Source of the DNA: 13-2-20CM-66-19 sp963760225 | GTDB lineage: Bacteria; Pseudomonadota; Gammaproteobacteria; Steroidobacterales; Steroidobacteraceae | Reading direction: 5' to 3' | DNA: 64,000 nucleotides | Assembly: GCA_963760225.1 (NCBI GenBank) | Contig: CAVXCD010000002.1 | Span: 1,074,187 to 1,138,186, forward strand | Shown here: piece after piece, positions 17,386-25,966 of the stretch | Layout: each line of letters opens with the position of its first letter | How positions within the stretch are numbered: position 1 is the stretch's first letter | The notes under the pieces: model-generated | Told to the model about the DNA's origin: nothing | Seen by the model: only the letters and a program-made list of their open reading frames with translations | Database searches by the model: none | Program-made: the position numbers and the translations under genes

Positions 17386-17735
17386 CAGCGACGCTCGGCA
17401 TAACGCGCCAGCGATTCCAGGTTGTCTTGCCAGAAGCGCCGGTAGTGCTGCAGCCAGCCCACCGCCGTGCGCAGCGGCGCGGCCTGCAGCGCGCAGCGGT
17501 GCACACGCCCATCGACGGTGCGCGCAACGAGCCCGGCGCCCTCCAGCACGCGGATGTGGCGCGACACCGCCGGCAGCGACATGGCGAACGGTGCGGCCAA
17601 CTCGGTAATCATGGCCGGCCGCCGCGCCAGGCGCGCCAGCAGCGAGCGCCGCGTGCGGTCGCCGAGCGCCTGGAAAATCGCATCGAGCCGCGCGTCGCGC
17701 GCCTCGTGCCTGCGAGCCGTGCCTGACAACTGCAT
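17385..17735 (-). CDS. ArsR-family transcriptional regulator
   Basis: 116 residues. The winged helix-turn-helix is FQALGDRTRRSLLARLARRP followed by AAPFAMSLPAVSRHIRVLEGAGLV. No cysteine metal-binding motif is seen (no CxC in the alpha-3 helix), so it is probably not a metal sensor. It is coupled to the SRPBCC gene downstream and faces a divergent SRPBCC-like secreted protein. An AT-rich palindrome 22 bases upstream is a likely operator. Confidence 0.9.
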   Translation of the reverse strand: MQLSGTARRHEARDARLDAIFQALGDRTRRSLLARLARRPAMITELAAPFAMSLPAVSRHIRVLEGAGLVARTVDGRVHRCALQAAPLRTAVGWLQHYRRFWQDNLESLARYAERR

Positions 17736-17756
17736 TCTCCTGCCAACAAGACAATA

Positions 17757-17774
17757 TTAAACATAAATGTTAAA
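17757..17774. promoter_or_regulatory. candidate ArsR operator palindrome
   Basis: In the 101-base divergent spacer an AT-rich island in GC-rich DNA contains TTAAACATAAATGTTAAA, an imperfect palindrome with a perfect AACAT-AA-ATGTT core. Its size and place suit an ArsR dimer controlling both the arsR-SRPBCC unit and the gene at 17837. Binding is inferred. Confidence 0.5.
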
Positions 17775-17836
17775 CTTAAGAGACGCCACTGGCAATGGCG
17801 ATGCACCGCAACATCCGCCACACAAGGAACCGCCTC

Positions 17837-18406
17837 ATGCCTGCCACCGTCGTTTCGCGCCGCACGCTCGCCTGCGGACTCGCCCTGCTGCCCGGCCTGC
17901 TCGCCGCTCCCGGCGGTGCCACGGTGGCAGGCGCCGCATCTGCCGCCGCCGCGCACAGCGAGGGCCTGTCGCATTCGGCCGAGGCGATTCACCAGGAAGT
18001 GAGCTTCACGGCCAGCTGCCAGCGGCTGTACGCGGCCCTGACCGATGCCCGCGCCTTCGATGCCGTGACGCGCCTGAGCGACGGCCTCAGTCTGGTCACC
18101 GCTCCCGGCGCGCAGGCCACGGCCATCGGCAGCGAGCCGGGCAGTGCGTTCACGCTGTTCGGCGGCTACATCACCGGGCGCAATCTCGATATGGTTCCGG
18201 ATCAGCACCTGGTACAGGCGTGGCGCGCGGGCAGCTGGCCGGCGGGCGACTACTCGGTGGTGCGCTTCTCGCTGGCTGCCGCAGGAAGCGGCTGCCGGCT
18301 GGTGCTCGATCATCGTGGCTTTCCCCAGGGCCAGGGCAAGAGCCTGGCCTACGGCTGGCGCGTGCACTACTGGGAGCCGCTGGCGAAGTTTCTCGCCGCA
18401 GGCTAA
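17837..18406 (+). CDS. exported SRPBCC-like protein
   Basis: 189 residues from ATG 17837, which has AAGGAA at the right distance; an in-frame ATG at 17795 is less well placed. The signal starts VSRRTLACGLALLPG, a twin-arginine-like pair. The rest resembles a START/SRPBCC domain (IHQEVSFTASCQRLYAALTDARAFDAVT at its start, VHYWEPLAKFL at the end) similar in plan to the cytosolic SRPBCC protein across the divergent promoter. Function and ligand are unknown. Confidence 0.72.
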   Translation: MPATVVSRRTLACGLALLPGLLAAPGGATVAGAASAAAAHSEGLSHSAEAIHQEVSFTASCQRLYAALTDARAFDAVTRLSDGLSLVTAPGAQATAIGSEPGSAFTLFGGYITGRNLDMVPDQHLVQAWRAGSWPAGDYSVVRFSLAAAGSGCRLVLDHRGFPQGQGKSLAYGWRVHYWEPLAKFLAAG

Positions 18407-18454
18407 CGGGCCGGCGCAGCGCGCCCGCGAAGATTCAGCCTGGCAACGCGCTCA

Positions 18455-20446
18455 TCAGGACGGGCCCGCCGGCGCGGCAGACAGCGCGTTGCCGAGTGAG
18501 CGCAACAGCGATTCCACTGCCTCTGCCTCAATGGGCTTCGTCAGGTGGTAGTCGAAGCCGGCGGCCAAGGCGCGACGCTTGTCCTCCTCCTGACCCCAGC
18601 CGGTGACGGCGATCAGGACGGCGTTGCGGCCGGCGAGCACGCGCTGCATGTCATTCGCCAGCTCGTAACCGCTGACGTCCGGCAGGCCGATATCGAGCAG
18701 CACCACGTGCGGATGAAACACCTCCGCGAGCTTGAGTGCCTCGCCTCCCGTATACGCCGTCTGCACGTGATGGCCGCAGAGCTCGAGGAATGCCGCGCAG
18801 GTGTTGGCGGCGTCCTGGTTGTCATCGACGATCAACACCTTCAGCCCCACGCCCGGCAGCGCAGGCGCCAGCGGTGGCGAGCCGTCGCCCCCCGACACCG
18901 CCGGCGTACCGAGCGGCAGCCTCACCACGAACTCGCTGCCACGGCCGACTCCCTCACTATGGGCCTCGACGCTGCCGCCGTGCAGCGTGACGATGCCGCG
19001 CACCAGCGCCAGTCCCACTCCGAGGCCGCCTTCGCAGCGTGCCAGCGCGCCGTGTGCTTGCGAGAACAGCGTGAACAGCCGCGGCATCATGTCCGCCGCG
19101 ATACCGATACCGTTGTCGCGCACCGACACCACCAGTTCCTCGCTCTCCTGCCGGGCGCGCAGCGTGATGCGACCACCAGGGTCGGTGTACTTGCCGGCGT
19201 TGATCAGCAGGTTGGAAAACACCTGAGCGAGGCGCACCGCATCGGCCTCGAGGCGCACCGCCTGGCTGGGCAGATCGAGCGCCAGAGCATGACGCTTCGC
19301 GTCCAGGACGGGCCGCGCCGCCTCGATGGCGGTGCCGAGCACTGTCGTCAGCTCGGTGCGCCCCTTCTGCAGTCCGAGCATGCCGCGGGTGATGCGCGAT
19401 GCGTCGAGCAGATCGTCCAGCAGGCGGCTCATGTGCGCCACCTGGCGCTCGATGACCTCTTCGGCATGCTGCTGCTGCTCGCAGGAGTGCCCGAGCTTGC
19501 GCACCGTCGCCAGCGCGTAGCGGATCGGCGCGAGCGGGTTGCGCAGCTCGTGAGCGAGCAGCGCCAGGAACTCGTCCTTGCGTCGGTCGGCCTGGCGCAA
19601 CCGCTCCTCGCTCTCACGCAAGGCCTGCTCGGCCCGCTGGCGGTTGGAGATATCGCGCGCGATCTTGGCGGCGCCGATGATCACGCCGCGCGCATCGCGC
19701 ACCGGTGAAACGCTGAGCGAGATGGGGATGCGCCGGCCGTCCTTGGTAAGGCGGATGGTGTCGAAATGCTCGATGCGCTCGCCATTGCGCAGCCGACGCA
19801 GGATCTGCTGCTCCTGCGCGTGCAGTTCCGGCGGCACGATCAGCAGGATCGGCTTGCCTACCGCTTCCGCGACGCTGTAGCCGAAGATGCGCGACGCGCC
19901 GCCGTTCCACGACTGGATGATGCCCTCGAGCGTCTTGCCGACGATGGCATCGTCGGAGGATTCCACGATGGCCCCGAGCTGCGCGCGCAGGCGCACGACG
20001 CCCTTCTCCGCGTCGATATTGCGCAGCACTTTCAGAGCGCCGACGATGCTGCCGGCGCTATCGCGCACCGGCGAGACGCTCAGGGAAACCTCCATGCGCC
20101 GGCCGTCCTTCGCGACACGGATGGTCTCGATATGATCGATCCGCTCGCCGTGCTGCACTTTAGCCAGTAGCAGCTGCTCGTGCGCCTGCAGCTCGGGCGG
20201 GATCACGAGGGTGATCGACCGGCCGAGCGCCTCTTCCGCACGATAGCCGAAGATGCGCTCTGCGCCGGCGCTCCACGAGAGGATCTGGCCCTGGAGGGTC
20301 TGGTGGATGATGGCATCGTCGGCAGATTCCAGTATTGCCGCCAGCAAGGCGCGCTGCAGCGCGTCGTCCTGCTGCTGGTTGGCGCTGAGGGGCGGTGCGC
20401 CGCTTGCGGCCAGCCCGGTGCTGAGCTTGACGCTAGCCATGCGCAC
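18455..20446 (-). CDS. hybrid sensor histidine kinase (PAS-PAS-HisKA-HATPase-REC)
   Basis: 663 residues without membrane segments, so a cytosolic sensor. Two near-duplicate PAS domains with PAC tails (about 34-145 and 155-265; ADDAIIHQTLQGQILSW versus SDDAIVGKTLEGIIQSW) are followed by HisKA with the phospho-acceptor H299 (LLAHELRNPL). A HATPase_c domain comes next, then a C-terminal receiver domain with VDDNQDAA and the acceptor D585 (VLLDIGLPD). No output regulator is adjacent. The signal is unknown. Confidence 0.93.
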   Translation of the reverse strand: MRMASVKLSTGLAASGAPPLSANQQQDDALQRALLAAILESADDAIIHQTLQGQILSWSAGAERIFGYRAEEALGRSITLVIPPELQAHEQLLLAKVQHGERIDHIETIRVAKDGRRMEVSLSVSPVRDSAGSIVGALKVLRNIDAEKGVVRLRAQLGAIVESSDDAIVGKTLEGIIQSWNGGASRIFGYSVAEAVGKPILLIVPPELHAQEQQILRRLRNGERIEHFDTIRLTKDGRRIPISLSVSPVRDARGVIIGAAKIARDISNRQRAEQALRESEERLRQADRRKDEFLALLAHELRNPLAPIRYALATVRKLGHSCEQQQHAEEVIERQVAHMSRLLDDLLDASRITRGMLGLQKGRTELTTVLGTAIEAARPVLDAKRHALALDLPSQAVRLEADAVRLAQVFSNLLINAGKYTDPGGRITLRARQESEELVVSVRDNGIGIAADMMPRLFTLFSQAHGALARCEGGLGVGLALVRGIVTLHGGSVEAHSEGVGRGSEFVVRLPLGTPAVSGGDGSPPLAPALPGVGLKVLIVDDNQDAANTCAAFLELCGHHVQTAYTGGEALKLAEVFHPHVVLLDIGLPDVSGYELANDMQRVLAGRNAVLIAVTGWGQEEDKRRALAAGFDYHLTKPIEAEAVESLLRSLGNALSAAPAGPS

Positions 20447-20509
20447 GTCCCCGCTGCCGGCTTACCGTCATGGGACAGAGCCAATCAGAAGCCATTTACG
20501 CCCCGTGCA

Positions 20510-20866
20510 CTAGAAGCGCAGCGCCCGCGGCGCCGCGCACATAAACACCACGCTGCTGGTGTGCTCGCCCTGCGGACCGAGCTGCGGCTGGTCGTTGAAT
20601 CCGTCGATGACGGCCTGCTGGTGGAACCTGCCGCAGAAGTCGTTCGCCCTCTCGATTGCTTCCTCGTGGCTTCCGGCGTAACCGCCGGATGGTGAGACCG
20701 CGACCAATGCATAGCGACCGCTGCCGATAGCGGCGACCGGCTGCTGCGCGCAGGCGCACAGGCCCACGGCGGCGCCGAGCATCCAGGCACACCCTGCCCG
20801 TCTCAAAGCACCCCAGCTGCGTTGCGCTCGGGTGCCCACCGTGCCGGACGCACTCGTCCGCGGCAC
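20510..20866 (-). CDS. small putative lipoprotein
   Basis: 118 residues in the longest form. A hydrophobic stretch (MLGAAVGLCACAQQ) near residues 29-42 looks like a lipoprotein signal, and starting at that Met (20782) would give a 90-residue precursor. The mature part has AIERANDFC, a pattern seen in small periplasmic proteins of Proteobacteria, and ends VFMCAAP. It lies directly upstream of the kinase gene on the same strand, 63 bases away. Function is unknown. Confidence 0.65.
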   Translation of the reverse strand: MPRTSASGTVGTRAQRSWGALRRAGCAWMLGAAVGLCACAQQPVAAIGSGRYALVAVSPSGGYAGSHEEAIERANDFCGRFHQQAVIDGFNDQPQLGPQGEHTSSVVFMCAAPRALRF

Positions 20867-20893
20867 GGTGGTACCCGGAATCGGGCAGGTTCG

Positions 20894-21067
20894 TCAGTGG
20901 CAATGCTCGTCGCGGTCGCCGCAGACCACCCATCCGTGGTTGTGATACCAGCGGTTGTGATCATGATCCCAATAGCCCTCACGCGGCTCGACGACGCACG
21001 CCGACATCATCGTCGCGAGCCCCATGAGCAGCAACAGCGCCCGGCCGATCCGTATGCAACTTCGCAT
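20894..21067 (-). CDS. small His/Trp-rich lipoprotein
   Basis: 57 residues from ATG 21067, with AGGA upstream at 9 bases. The signal ends in a lipobox-like MSAC. The mature part is rich in His, Trp and Asp (GYWDHDHNRWYHNHGW), so it may bind metal. It lies 27 bases upstream of the other small lipoprotein gene; the two could be an envelope unit. Confidence 0.65.
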   Translation of the reverse strand: MRSCIRIGRALLLLMGLATMMSACVVEPREGYWDHDHNRWYHNHGWVVCGDRDEHCH

Positions 21068-21265
21068 GGCATAACATCCTTTTTTACAACACGCAGGCGG
21101 TGAGGTTAGCGCATGCTGGCGGGTGAAGCCGTCCGCCGATCCTGAAGGTCTTGTGAGGCAAAGCTTACACGAGTTGTCCCGCGCCCGACGACGACCGCAC
21201 AATCAGCTCGGCCGGGCACGGCCGCACCGGTGCACAGCAGCAATGGCGGACCTGACGGGGCAGCA

Positions 21266-22576
21266 ATGAAGGCGTTGGCGTTTGCGATCTGTAGCTGCGT
21301 GGCCTCGGGCTTGGCGCCGGGCGCGCAGCCTGCCGCGGACAACCCCGACGGACCGTACTTCCCTGCGGCGGTGACCCAGACCGAGGCGGATGAATACACC
21401 CGCTACGAGCTGCTGGAGCCGGCTTCGGCCAGCTTCAGGATCAGCTACGAGGTCACGGCGACGACCGCGGGAGCGAGGTTCTTCTACAACCCCATCCGCA
21501 AGGGCAGTGTCGCGAGCGACGAGCATGTCTACGACGCGATGCGCGGCACACCGCTGCGGTTCGAGGTGGTGAGCGGGGCCGTGGCACGCCAGGACCCGCT
21601 GATGCCCGATGCCGATGAGGCGACGAGTTACATCCGCGTCACGCTGGCGCGGCCGGTGCCGCCACACGGTCAGGCGCGCCTGGTCATCGTCAAGACCTAT
21701 CGCGACGCCAAGAGTTACTTCGTGGACGGCAAGATCATCGTTTTCGACCGGCCGCTCGGCGTGAAGCGCAACAAGGTAGTGCTGCCGCCGGGCTACGAGG
21801 TGGTGGGATTGAGCGTGCCGGCGCAGATCCTCACCGGCGACGACGGGCGCATTGCCGTCAGCTTCCTGCATGCCGGGGCCGGCGAAGCGCCGCTGGTGCT
21901 GCGCGCGGCGCCCGATGCGCGCAGCGGCAGCGCGGCCGCGCCGCATCCGCCGACCAGCGCGCGCAGTTGGGAGTCGCCTTTCGCAGGACCGACGGAGGAG
22001 GAGCGACTCGCCGAGCGCGCCCACGAGGACCGGGAGATCGTCTACTTCCTGCAGCCTCCCGAGACCCATGCGTTCACGCTCTACCACGATTACACCGAAA
22101 CCCGCCCCGGGGTGAACGGTTATGCCAACGTGGTGCGCACCGGCAGCGTGGCCAGCAATCCGGCCGCGAGCATTCTCGACACCGGCGAGCCGCTGCAAGT
22201 GCAGCAGATGAGCGGAGCGGAGCTGCTCGCCGCGAAGCTCAACGTCGGCGAGCCGGTGCCGACCGCGGCGCGCGTGGTGGTGATCCCGTTCCCGGCGCTC
22301 AAGAGCGGCGAGACGCTGCGGCTGCGAATCATGGAAACGTACACGGCGCCGGCGAGCTACCGCCTGGAGGGCGAGGAGCTGGTATTCGATCGCAGTCTCG
22401 GACGGCCGCGCAATGCGGTGGTGCTGCCGTCCGGCTGGTACTGCACGTTCAGTGCAGCCCCGGCGACGGTGAGTGAGCTGCCGGACGGCAGAATCCGGCT
22501 CGACTACTGGGATGACCGGCCGGAGGCGGTGGATGTGCTGCTGAAAGCGCGGCGGCGCAGCGGCGCGGACCCGTAG
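21266..22576 (+). CDS. secreted protein with two copies of an unknown domain
   Basis: 436 residues from ATG 21266, which exposes the signal MKALAFAICSCVASGLAPGA. The protein is an internal duplication. The first half contains IIVFDRPLGVKRNKVVLPPG then DDGRIAVSF. The second half contains LVFDRSLGRPRNAVVLPSGW then PDGRIRLDYWDD. Paired SVASDEHVYD/SVASNPAASILD and KTYRDAKSYFVDG/ETYTAPASYRLEG segments confirm the repeat. It probably folds as two beta-sandwiches in the periplasm. No named family is recognised. Confidence 0.75.
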   Translation: MKALAFAICSCVASGLAPGAQPAADNPDGPYFPAAVTQTEADEYTRYELLEPASASFRISYEVTATTAGARFFYNPIRKGSVASDEHVYDAMRGTPLRFEVVSGAVARQDPLMPDADEATSYIRVTLARPVPPHGQARLVIVKTYRDAKSYFVDGKIIVFDRPLGVKRNKVVLPPGYEVVGLSVPAQILTGDDGRIAVSFLHAGAGEAPLVLRAAPDARSGSAAAPHPPTSARSWESPFAGPTEEERLAERAHEDREIVYFLQPPETHAFTLYHDYTETRPGVNGYANVVRTGSVASNPAASILDTGEPLQVQQMSGAELLAAKLNVGEPVPTAARVVVIPFPALKSGETLRLRIMETYTAPASYRLEGEELVFDRSLGRPRNAVVLPSGWYCTFSAAPATVSELPDGRIRLDYWDDRPEAVDVLLKARRRSGADP

Positions 22577-22667
22577 GGCGGGTATGCCATGAACTCGCTC
22601 CTCGCGTGGATCGCGCGCCGATGAGGTGCGCCGATAGGTATGGCAATCGCCGCTGGAGATCGCGGGC

Positions 22668-23447
22668 GTGTCTGTGAATGTCCGCCTGACCGATGTCGAA
22701 ATTTGCCTGGACGACACCGGTTCGGGCATTCCACTGTTGCTGCTGCATGGCTTTCCGGCCACGCGTCGGCTGTGGGAGCAGGTGGCACCCGCGCTCGTGC
22801 AAGGCGGCTATCGCGTCATCGCTCCCGACCTGGTCGGCTATGGCTCATCGACCGCAGCGGCGGGGCTGCGCATCGACATGGCGAGCCAGGCGCGCTGGAT
22901 GTGGGAGCTGCTCGATGTGCTCGCGATCGAGCGCGTGATCCTGGTGGCCCATGACGTGGGATCGGCGGCGGCGCAGCTCATGGTCAGCGCCGCGCCAGCG
23001 CGCGTTCGCGCTCTGGCGGTTCTCGACGGCGTCTACGCGGACGAATGGGCGATGGACGCCGTCGAGAGCATCCGCAGCTGGCCACTCGCCGACGCGCACC
23101 GGCTTTGTCCGGTGCTGCAACGGCGCCTGGGAAGATCGGAACGGATGCGAGCGCTTCTCGGCGCGTACTCGGGGGTCGAGGGCGGTGAGCGGTTGATTCG
23201 CGCCGCGCGTGACCTCGATCCGGAGCAAACCCGGCATATCGGTGAATCGCTGCGCGCGAGCCGCGTACCCGCCCTGGTACTTTGGGGTCGGGACGACCGC
23301 TACCTCGCTGTCGACACGGTGGCGCGCCCGCTCGCCGCTCTGCTGGACGCGCCGCTCGTGCTGCTGCCGGGCGGTCATTTCACGCCGGTCGACTGCCCGC
23401 AGGAGGTGAGCGCGGCGTTGCGCGACTTTTGCGCGCAGCTCGCCTAA
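22668..23447 (+). CDS. alpha/beta hydrolase with Asp nucleophile
   Basis: 259 residues from a GTG at 22668. It has the oxyanion motif LLLHGFP, the nucleophile elbow VAHDVGS (Asp in place of Ser), the acid region VLWGRDDRY and the catalytic His in GGHFTPVDCPQ. An Asp nucleophile is the mark of haloalkane or fluoroacetate dehalogenases and epoxide hydrolases. It has no signal sequence and should be cytosolic. It is a single gene between unrelated neighbours, so the substrate is open. Confidence 0.87.
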   Translation: MSVNVRLTDVEICLDDTGSGIPLLLLHGFPATRRLWEQVAPALVQGGYRVIAPDLVGYGSSTAAAGLRIDMASQARWMWELLDVLAIERVILVAHDVGSAAAQLMVSAAPARVRALAVLDGVYADEWAMDAVESIRSWPLADAHRLCPVLQRRLGRSERMRALLGAYSGVEGGERLIRAARDLDPEQTRHIGESLRASRVPALVLWGRDDRYLAVDTVARPLAALLDAPLVLLPGGHFTPVDCPQEVSAALRDFCAQLA

Positions 23448-23564
23448 GGCAACCTGTAATTTCAAGAACTTGTCGGGGCGCGCCGGCGCTGATCGCCGCA
23501 TCTTTCCCGCCGCGATCGCCGGATTCGGAGTACAGTCAAATGGATTCAGGACATCGGAGAGCAT

Positions 23565-23750
23565 GTGGCCAAGAACTACCATCAGGCGCGTAAACAGAAG
23601 GAGCTCGCCAGGAAGGCGCGCCAGCAGGAAAAGCAGCAACGCCGGTCAGCGCGCGTGAACCCTGCGGAGGAAAATGCAGCCACGACCCCGGCCGCGGCGG
23701 AAGTGCCCGGTGCTCCGGGTAATCCAACATCATCCGGCACTGAACCATGA
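23565..23750 (+). CDS. small basic hypothetical protein
   Basis: 61 residues from GTG 23565 with GGAG 6 bases upstream. The first 30 residues are highly charged and probably one long helix (MAKNYHQARKQKELARKARQ), and the rest is Ala/Pro-rich and disordered. It resembles small conserved proteins of gammaproteobacteria that might bind nucleic acid. The stop overlaps the start of the next gene (ATGA, 23747-23750), so translation is coupled. Confidence 0.7.
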   Translation: MAKNYHQARKQKELARKARQQEKQQRRSARVNPAEENAATTPAAAEVPGAPGNPTSSGTEP

Positions 23751-24151
23751 AACTCGCGCTGGTCAGCCCGGCCGCCGCACGCCAGGAGCGCCGCGAGCGC
23801 TTGCGCCGCGAGCGTGCCGCCGCACCTGCACTGCGGGTGGCTTTCCCCGCACTCCAGCAACTGCGCCTCGAGTTGATCTTCGAGAGTACCGGCTCGAGCA
23901 CCCCCGCGTCGGAGGCGCACGTGCTGCACCCGCCGGCCAGGGCGTACTTTGAATTCCCCTGCCCTTATGCGGACTGTGACGGACAGTTCGATCTCACCAG
24001 TGCGGTGCAGGCGGCACTGGCTGCCCCGACGCAGCGCGCCGAAGGGGCGCTGGAGTGCTCGGGCCGGCGCGCCCGGGATCTCGCCGGCAAGCAACCTTGC
24101 CAGTTGCGTCTCAACTACGCAGTGGCCGCGACGTATTGGCGCACGACCTGA
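23747..24151 (+). CDS. hypothetical protein, coupled to the small basic protein
   Basis: 134 residues. After a basic N-terminus (RQERRERLRRERA) comes a core with FPCPYADCDGQFDL, containing two Cys, and a further Cys pair spread through the C-terminus (LECSGRR, QPCQLRL). It could be a small zinc or disulfide fold. It is cytosolic by lack of a signal. I do not recognise the family. ATGA overlap with the preceding gene argues for a joint role. Confidence 0.65.
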   Translation: MKLALVSPAAARQERRERLRRERAAAPALRVAFPALQQLRLELIFESTGSSTPASEAHVLHPPARAYFEFPCPYADCDGQFDLTSAVQAALAAPTQRAEGALECSGRRARDLAGKQPCQLRLNYAVAATYWRTT

Positions 24152-24355
24152 ACGTCGCGTACCGGCCGGAAAGTGCAGCAGCACTGCAGGAAAAGCGGTA
24201 ATCTGTCCGAGGCTCGTAACACTTTCGGCTTGTCTGCCCTGGCCGCGATGCGCTAGCGCGCTCTGCTGCGACCAGTCTCTCACCCTCGTAAGCTTGACGA
24301 GCCAGGAGGCAGGCCTCACCTGTCGGTGTTTTCATCTATTCGTGAGTACTCGTCA

Positions 24356-24640
24356 GTGACCAAACTCTATGTAGGCAATCTGCCCTTCACCGCGACCGAT
24401 GAGGCCGTGCACGCCCTGTTTTCCAAGCACGGTACCGTCGAAAAGGTGTCGCTCATCACCGATCGTGACACCGGTCGGCCGCGCGGGTTCGGCTTCGTGG
24501 AGATGTCCAATGCCGACGCATCGCGCGCCATGCAGGCCCTGAACGGCACCGACTTCGACGGTCGCTCCCTGAAGGTCAGCGAGGCTCAGGATCGCGAGCG
24601 CTCGGGCGGCGGCGGCAACCGCGGTCCACGCCGCTACTGA
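24356..24640 (+). CDS. RRM-domain RNA-binding protein
   Basis: 94 residues from GTG 24356 (a GTG at 24326 is also possible). The single RNA recognition motif has RNP2 (KLYVGNLP) at the very start and RNP1 (GRPRGFGFVEM) after 35 residues, then a Gly/Arg-rich tail (SGGGGNRGPRRY). Such proteins bind single-stranded RNA and are often cold- or stress-induced. The 170 bases upstream contain a short palindrome GCGCTAGCGC and a CTCGT/ACGAG hairpin and may be a regulated leader. The start codon is uncertain because neither GTG has a well-spaced ribosome site. Confidence 0.85.
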   Translation: MTKLYVGNLPFTATDEAVHALFSKHGTVEKVSLITDRDTGRPRGFGFVEMSNADASRAMQALNGTDFDGRSLKVSEAQDRERSGGGGNRGPRRY

Positions 24641-24712
24641 CGCCTGTACGCATCCGGCCGCGCATCGCGGCGACCGGGGCGCAGCGCGGCATCCCCGGCC
24701 TGGGGCGGTTCC

Positions 24713-25168
24713 ATGAGCGAATACGAGTTCACCATTTCGCTGCGCCTGCGCCACCCCAGCATCGATCCGTCCGCGATCACGCAGACGCTCGGTATCCAGC
24801 CGCAGCACACCTGGAAGGTCGGCGATGTGCGGCGCGACCCGGGCGGTGCGGCGCTCGGGGGCGTCTACCGCGAGAGCTACTGGATGGGACGCCTGATGGA
24901 GGAGCCGCAGCACTCATCCTCGCGCGTGTCGGTGGAGAGTGTCCTGCTGCAGACCCTGGCGCACCTGCGCCGCTCGCAAGGTTTCCTCGAGCGACTGGAC
25001 GCCGAAGGCGGCGTTGCGGAGCTGCACGTGAGCCTGTTCGCGCGCGAGGACTTCCGGCTGGAGCTGTCGGCGCGATCGCTGGCGTTGCTCGGCCGTCTCG
25101 GACTGGCGGTGGCGCTCGACATTCACCCGCAACCGCATGACCCTGTTTCCCGGCCGCCAACCAGCTGA
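24713..25168 (+). CDS. DUF4279-like protein
   Basis: 151 residues. FTISLRLRHPSIDPSAITQTLGIQPQHTW followed by GDVRR and YRESYWMGRL has the DUF4279 look: small cytosolic proteins, often near toxin or immunity genes, with no known activity. The C-terminus (LFAREDFRLELSARSLALLGRLGLAVALDI) matches the end of that domain. It follows the RRM gene by 72 bases on the same strand. Confidence 0.7.
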   Translation: MSEYEFTISLRLRHPSIDPSAITQTLGIQPQHTWKVGDVRRDPGGAALGGVYRESYWMGRLMEEPQHSSSRVSVESVLLQTLAHLRRSQGFLERLDAEGGVAELHVSLFAREDFRLELSARSLALLGRLGLAVALDIHPQPHDPVSRPPTS

Positions 25169-25199
25169 CACCACGGCACCTGCCTAAAGAGTCGTCCCC

Positions 25200-25526
25200 A
25201 TGAACGAAGCCAAGAATTCCGTGCTGCGCCCTGCGACCGAGCTCATCCGGACTCATGCCGAGCGCCTGGCGCTCGAAGAGCACGAACGCGCCCAACAGCG
25301 GCGGTTGGAGCTGGCGGAACAGCGCTCGGATCTCAACCCGCCGGAGGTGCGCATCCGGGCGTGGGAAAAGGTCCACGCCCTGCGCCTGCCCGGCGATCCG
25401 CGGCATCCCGTGCTCGGTGTCATTGCGTTGGGCACCGGACTCACGCTCGCACAGGTGCGCGAGGAGCAGCGCACCCGCGCGGCGCAGGCGGCGGCGCGGC
25501 CGCGAACCGCGGAGCCAGGCGTTTGA
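25200..25526 (+). CDS. hypothetical helical protein
   Basis: 108 residues. The N-terminal half is a charged helix (ERLALEEHERAQQRRLELAEQR). The middle PPEVRIRAWEKVHALRLPGDPRHPVLGVIA is the likely conserved part, and the end is Ala/Arg-rich. The family is not recognised. It shares two bases with a possible TTG start of the following gene and so appears to belong to the same unit as 24713 and 25535. Confidence 0.6.
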   Translation: MNEAKNSVLRPATELIRTHAERLALEEHERAQQRRLELAEQRSDLNPPEVRIRAWEKVHALRLPGDPRHPVLGVIALGTGLTLAQVREEQRTRAAQAAARPRTAEPGV

Positions 25527-25534
25527 GCGCCACG

Positions 25535-25903
25535 ATGTTTACCTTTACCGCGCGCCAGTGCGAAGTCGGTGCGGACGCCGGCAAATGGTTCACGGTCGTG
25601 ATCGAGCGCCAGGGTACCCGGCGTACCGGGTACTGCGCGCTCGCGTGTCCGGGCCACAGCTCATCGGAAGAAGCACTGGCTCATCACCTGCAATACCAAC
25701 TCGATCGCGAGACCGACCTGTGGCTCGAGCGCCGTGGGCCACCGCGTGAGTGTGAGATCTGCGGGGAGCCGACCACCCTGCGGGCACGGCTCGGCCGCAC
25801 CGCCAAACTCTTCGTGCTGTGCCGACAGCACCAGTCGACCAACAGCCTGCAAAAACTGTTTCGACAGCGGCTCGAGCAGCCACCGACACCCGGCGTGGGT
25901 TAG
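25535..25903 (+). CDS. hypothetical protein with CxxC zinc-knuckle-like motif
   Basis: 122 residues from ATG 25535; an in-frame TTG at 25523 that overlaps the previous stop is an alternative. It has CEICGEPTT and, 24 residues later, VLCRQHQ, together a possible CxxC...CxxH zinc site. A further pair of Cys (YCALACPG) lies upstream. It might bind nucleic acid or another protein. The family is not recognised. It closes the run of small genes starting at 23565. Confidence 0.65.
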   Translation: MFTFTARQCEVGADAGKWFTVVIERQGTRRTGYCALACPGHSSSEEALAHHLQYQLDRETDLWLERRGPPRECEICGEPTTLRARLGRTAKLFVLCRQHQSTNSLQKLFRQRLEQPPTPGVG

Positions 25904-25966
25904 AACATCTCGAGGAACGCCCTGATCCTCTGCTCGTCAGCGCGAGATCTGCGCCGCTGCTGGCGC

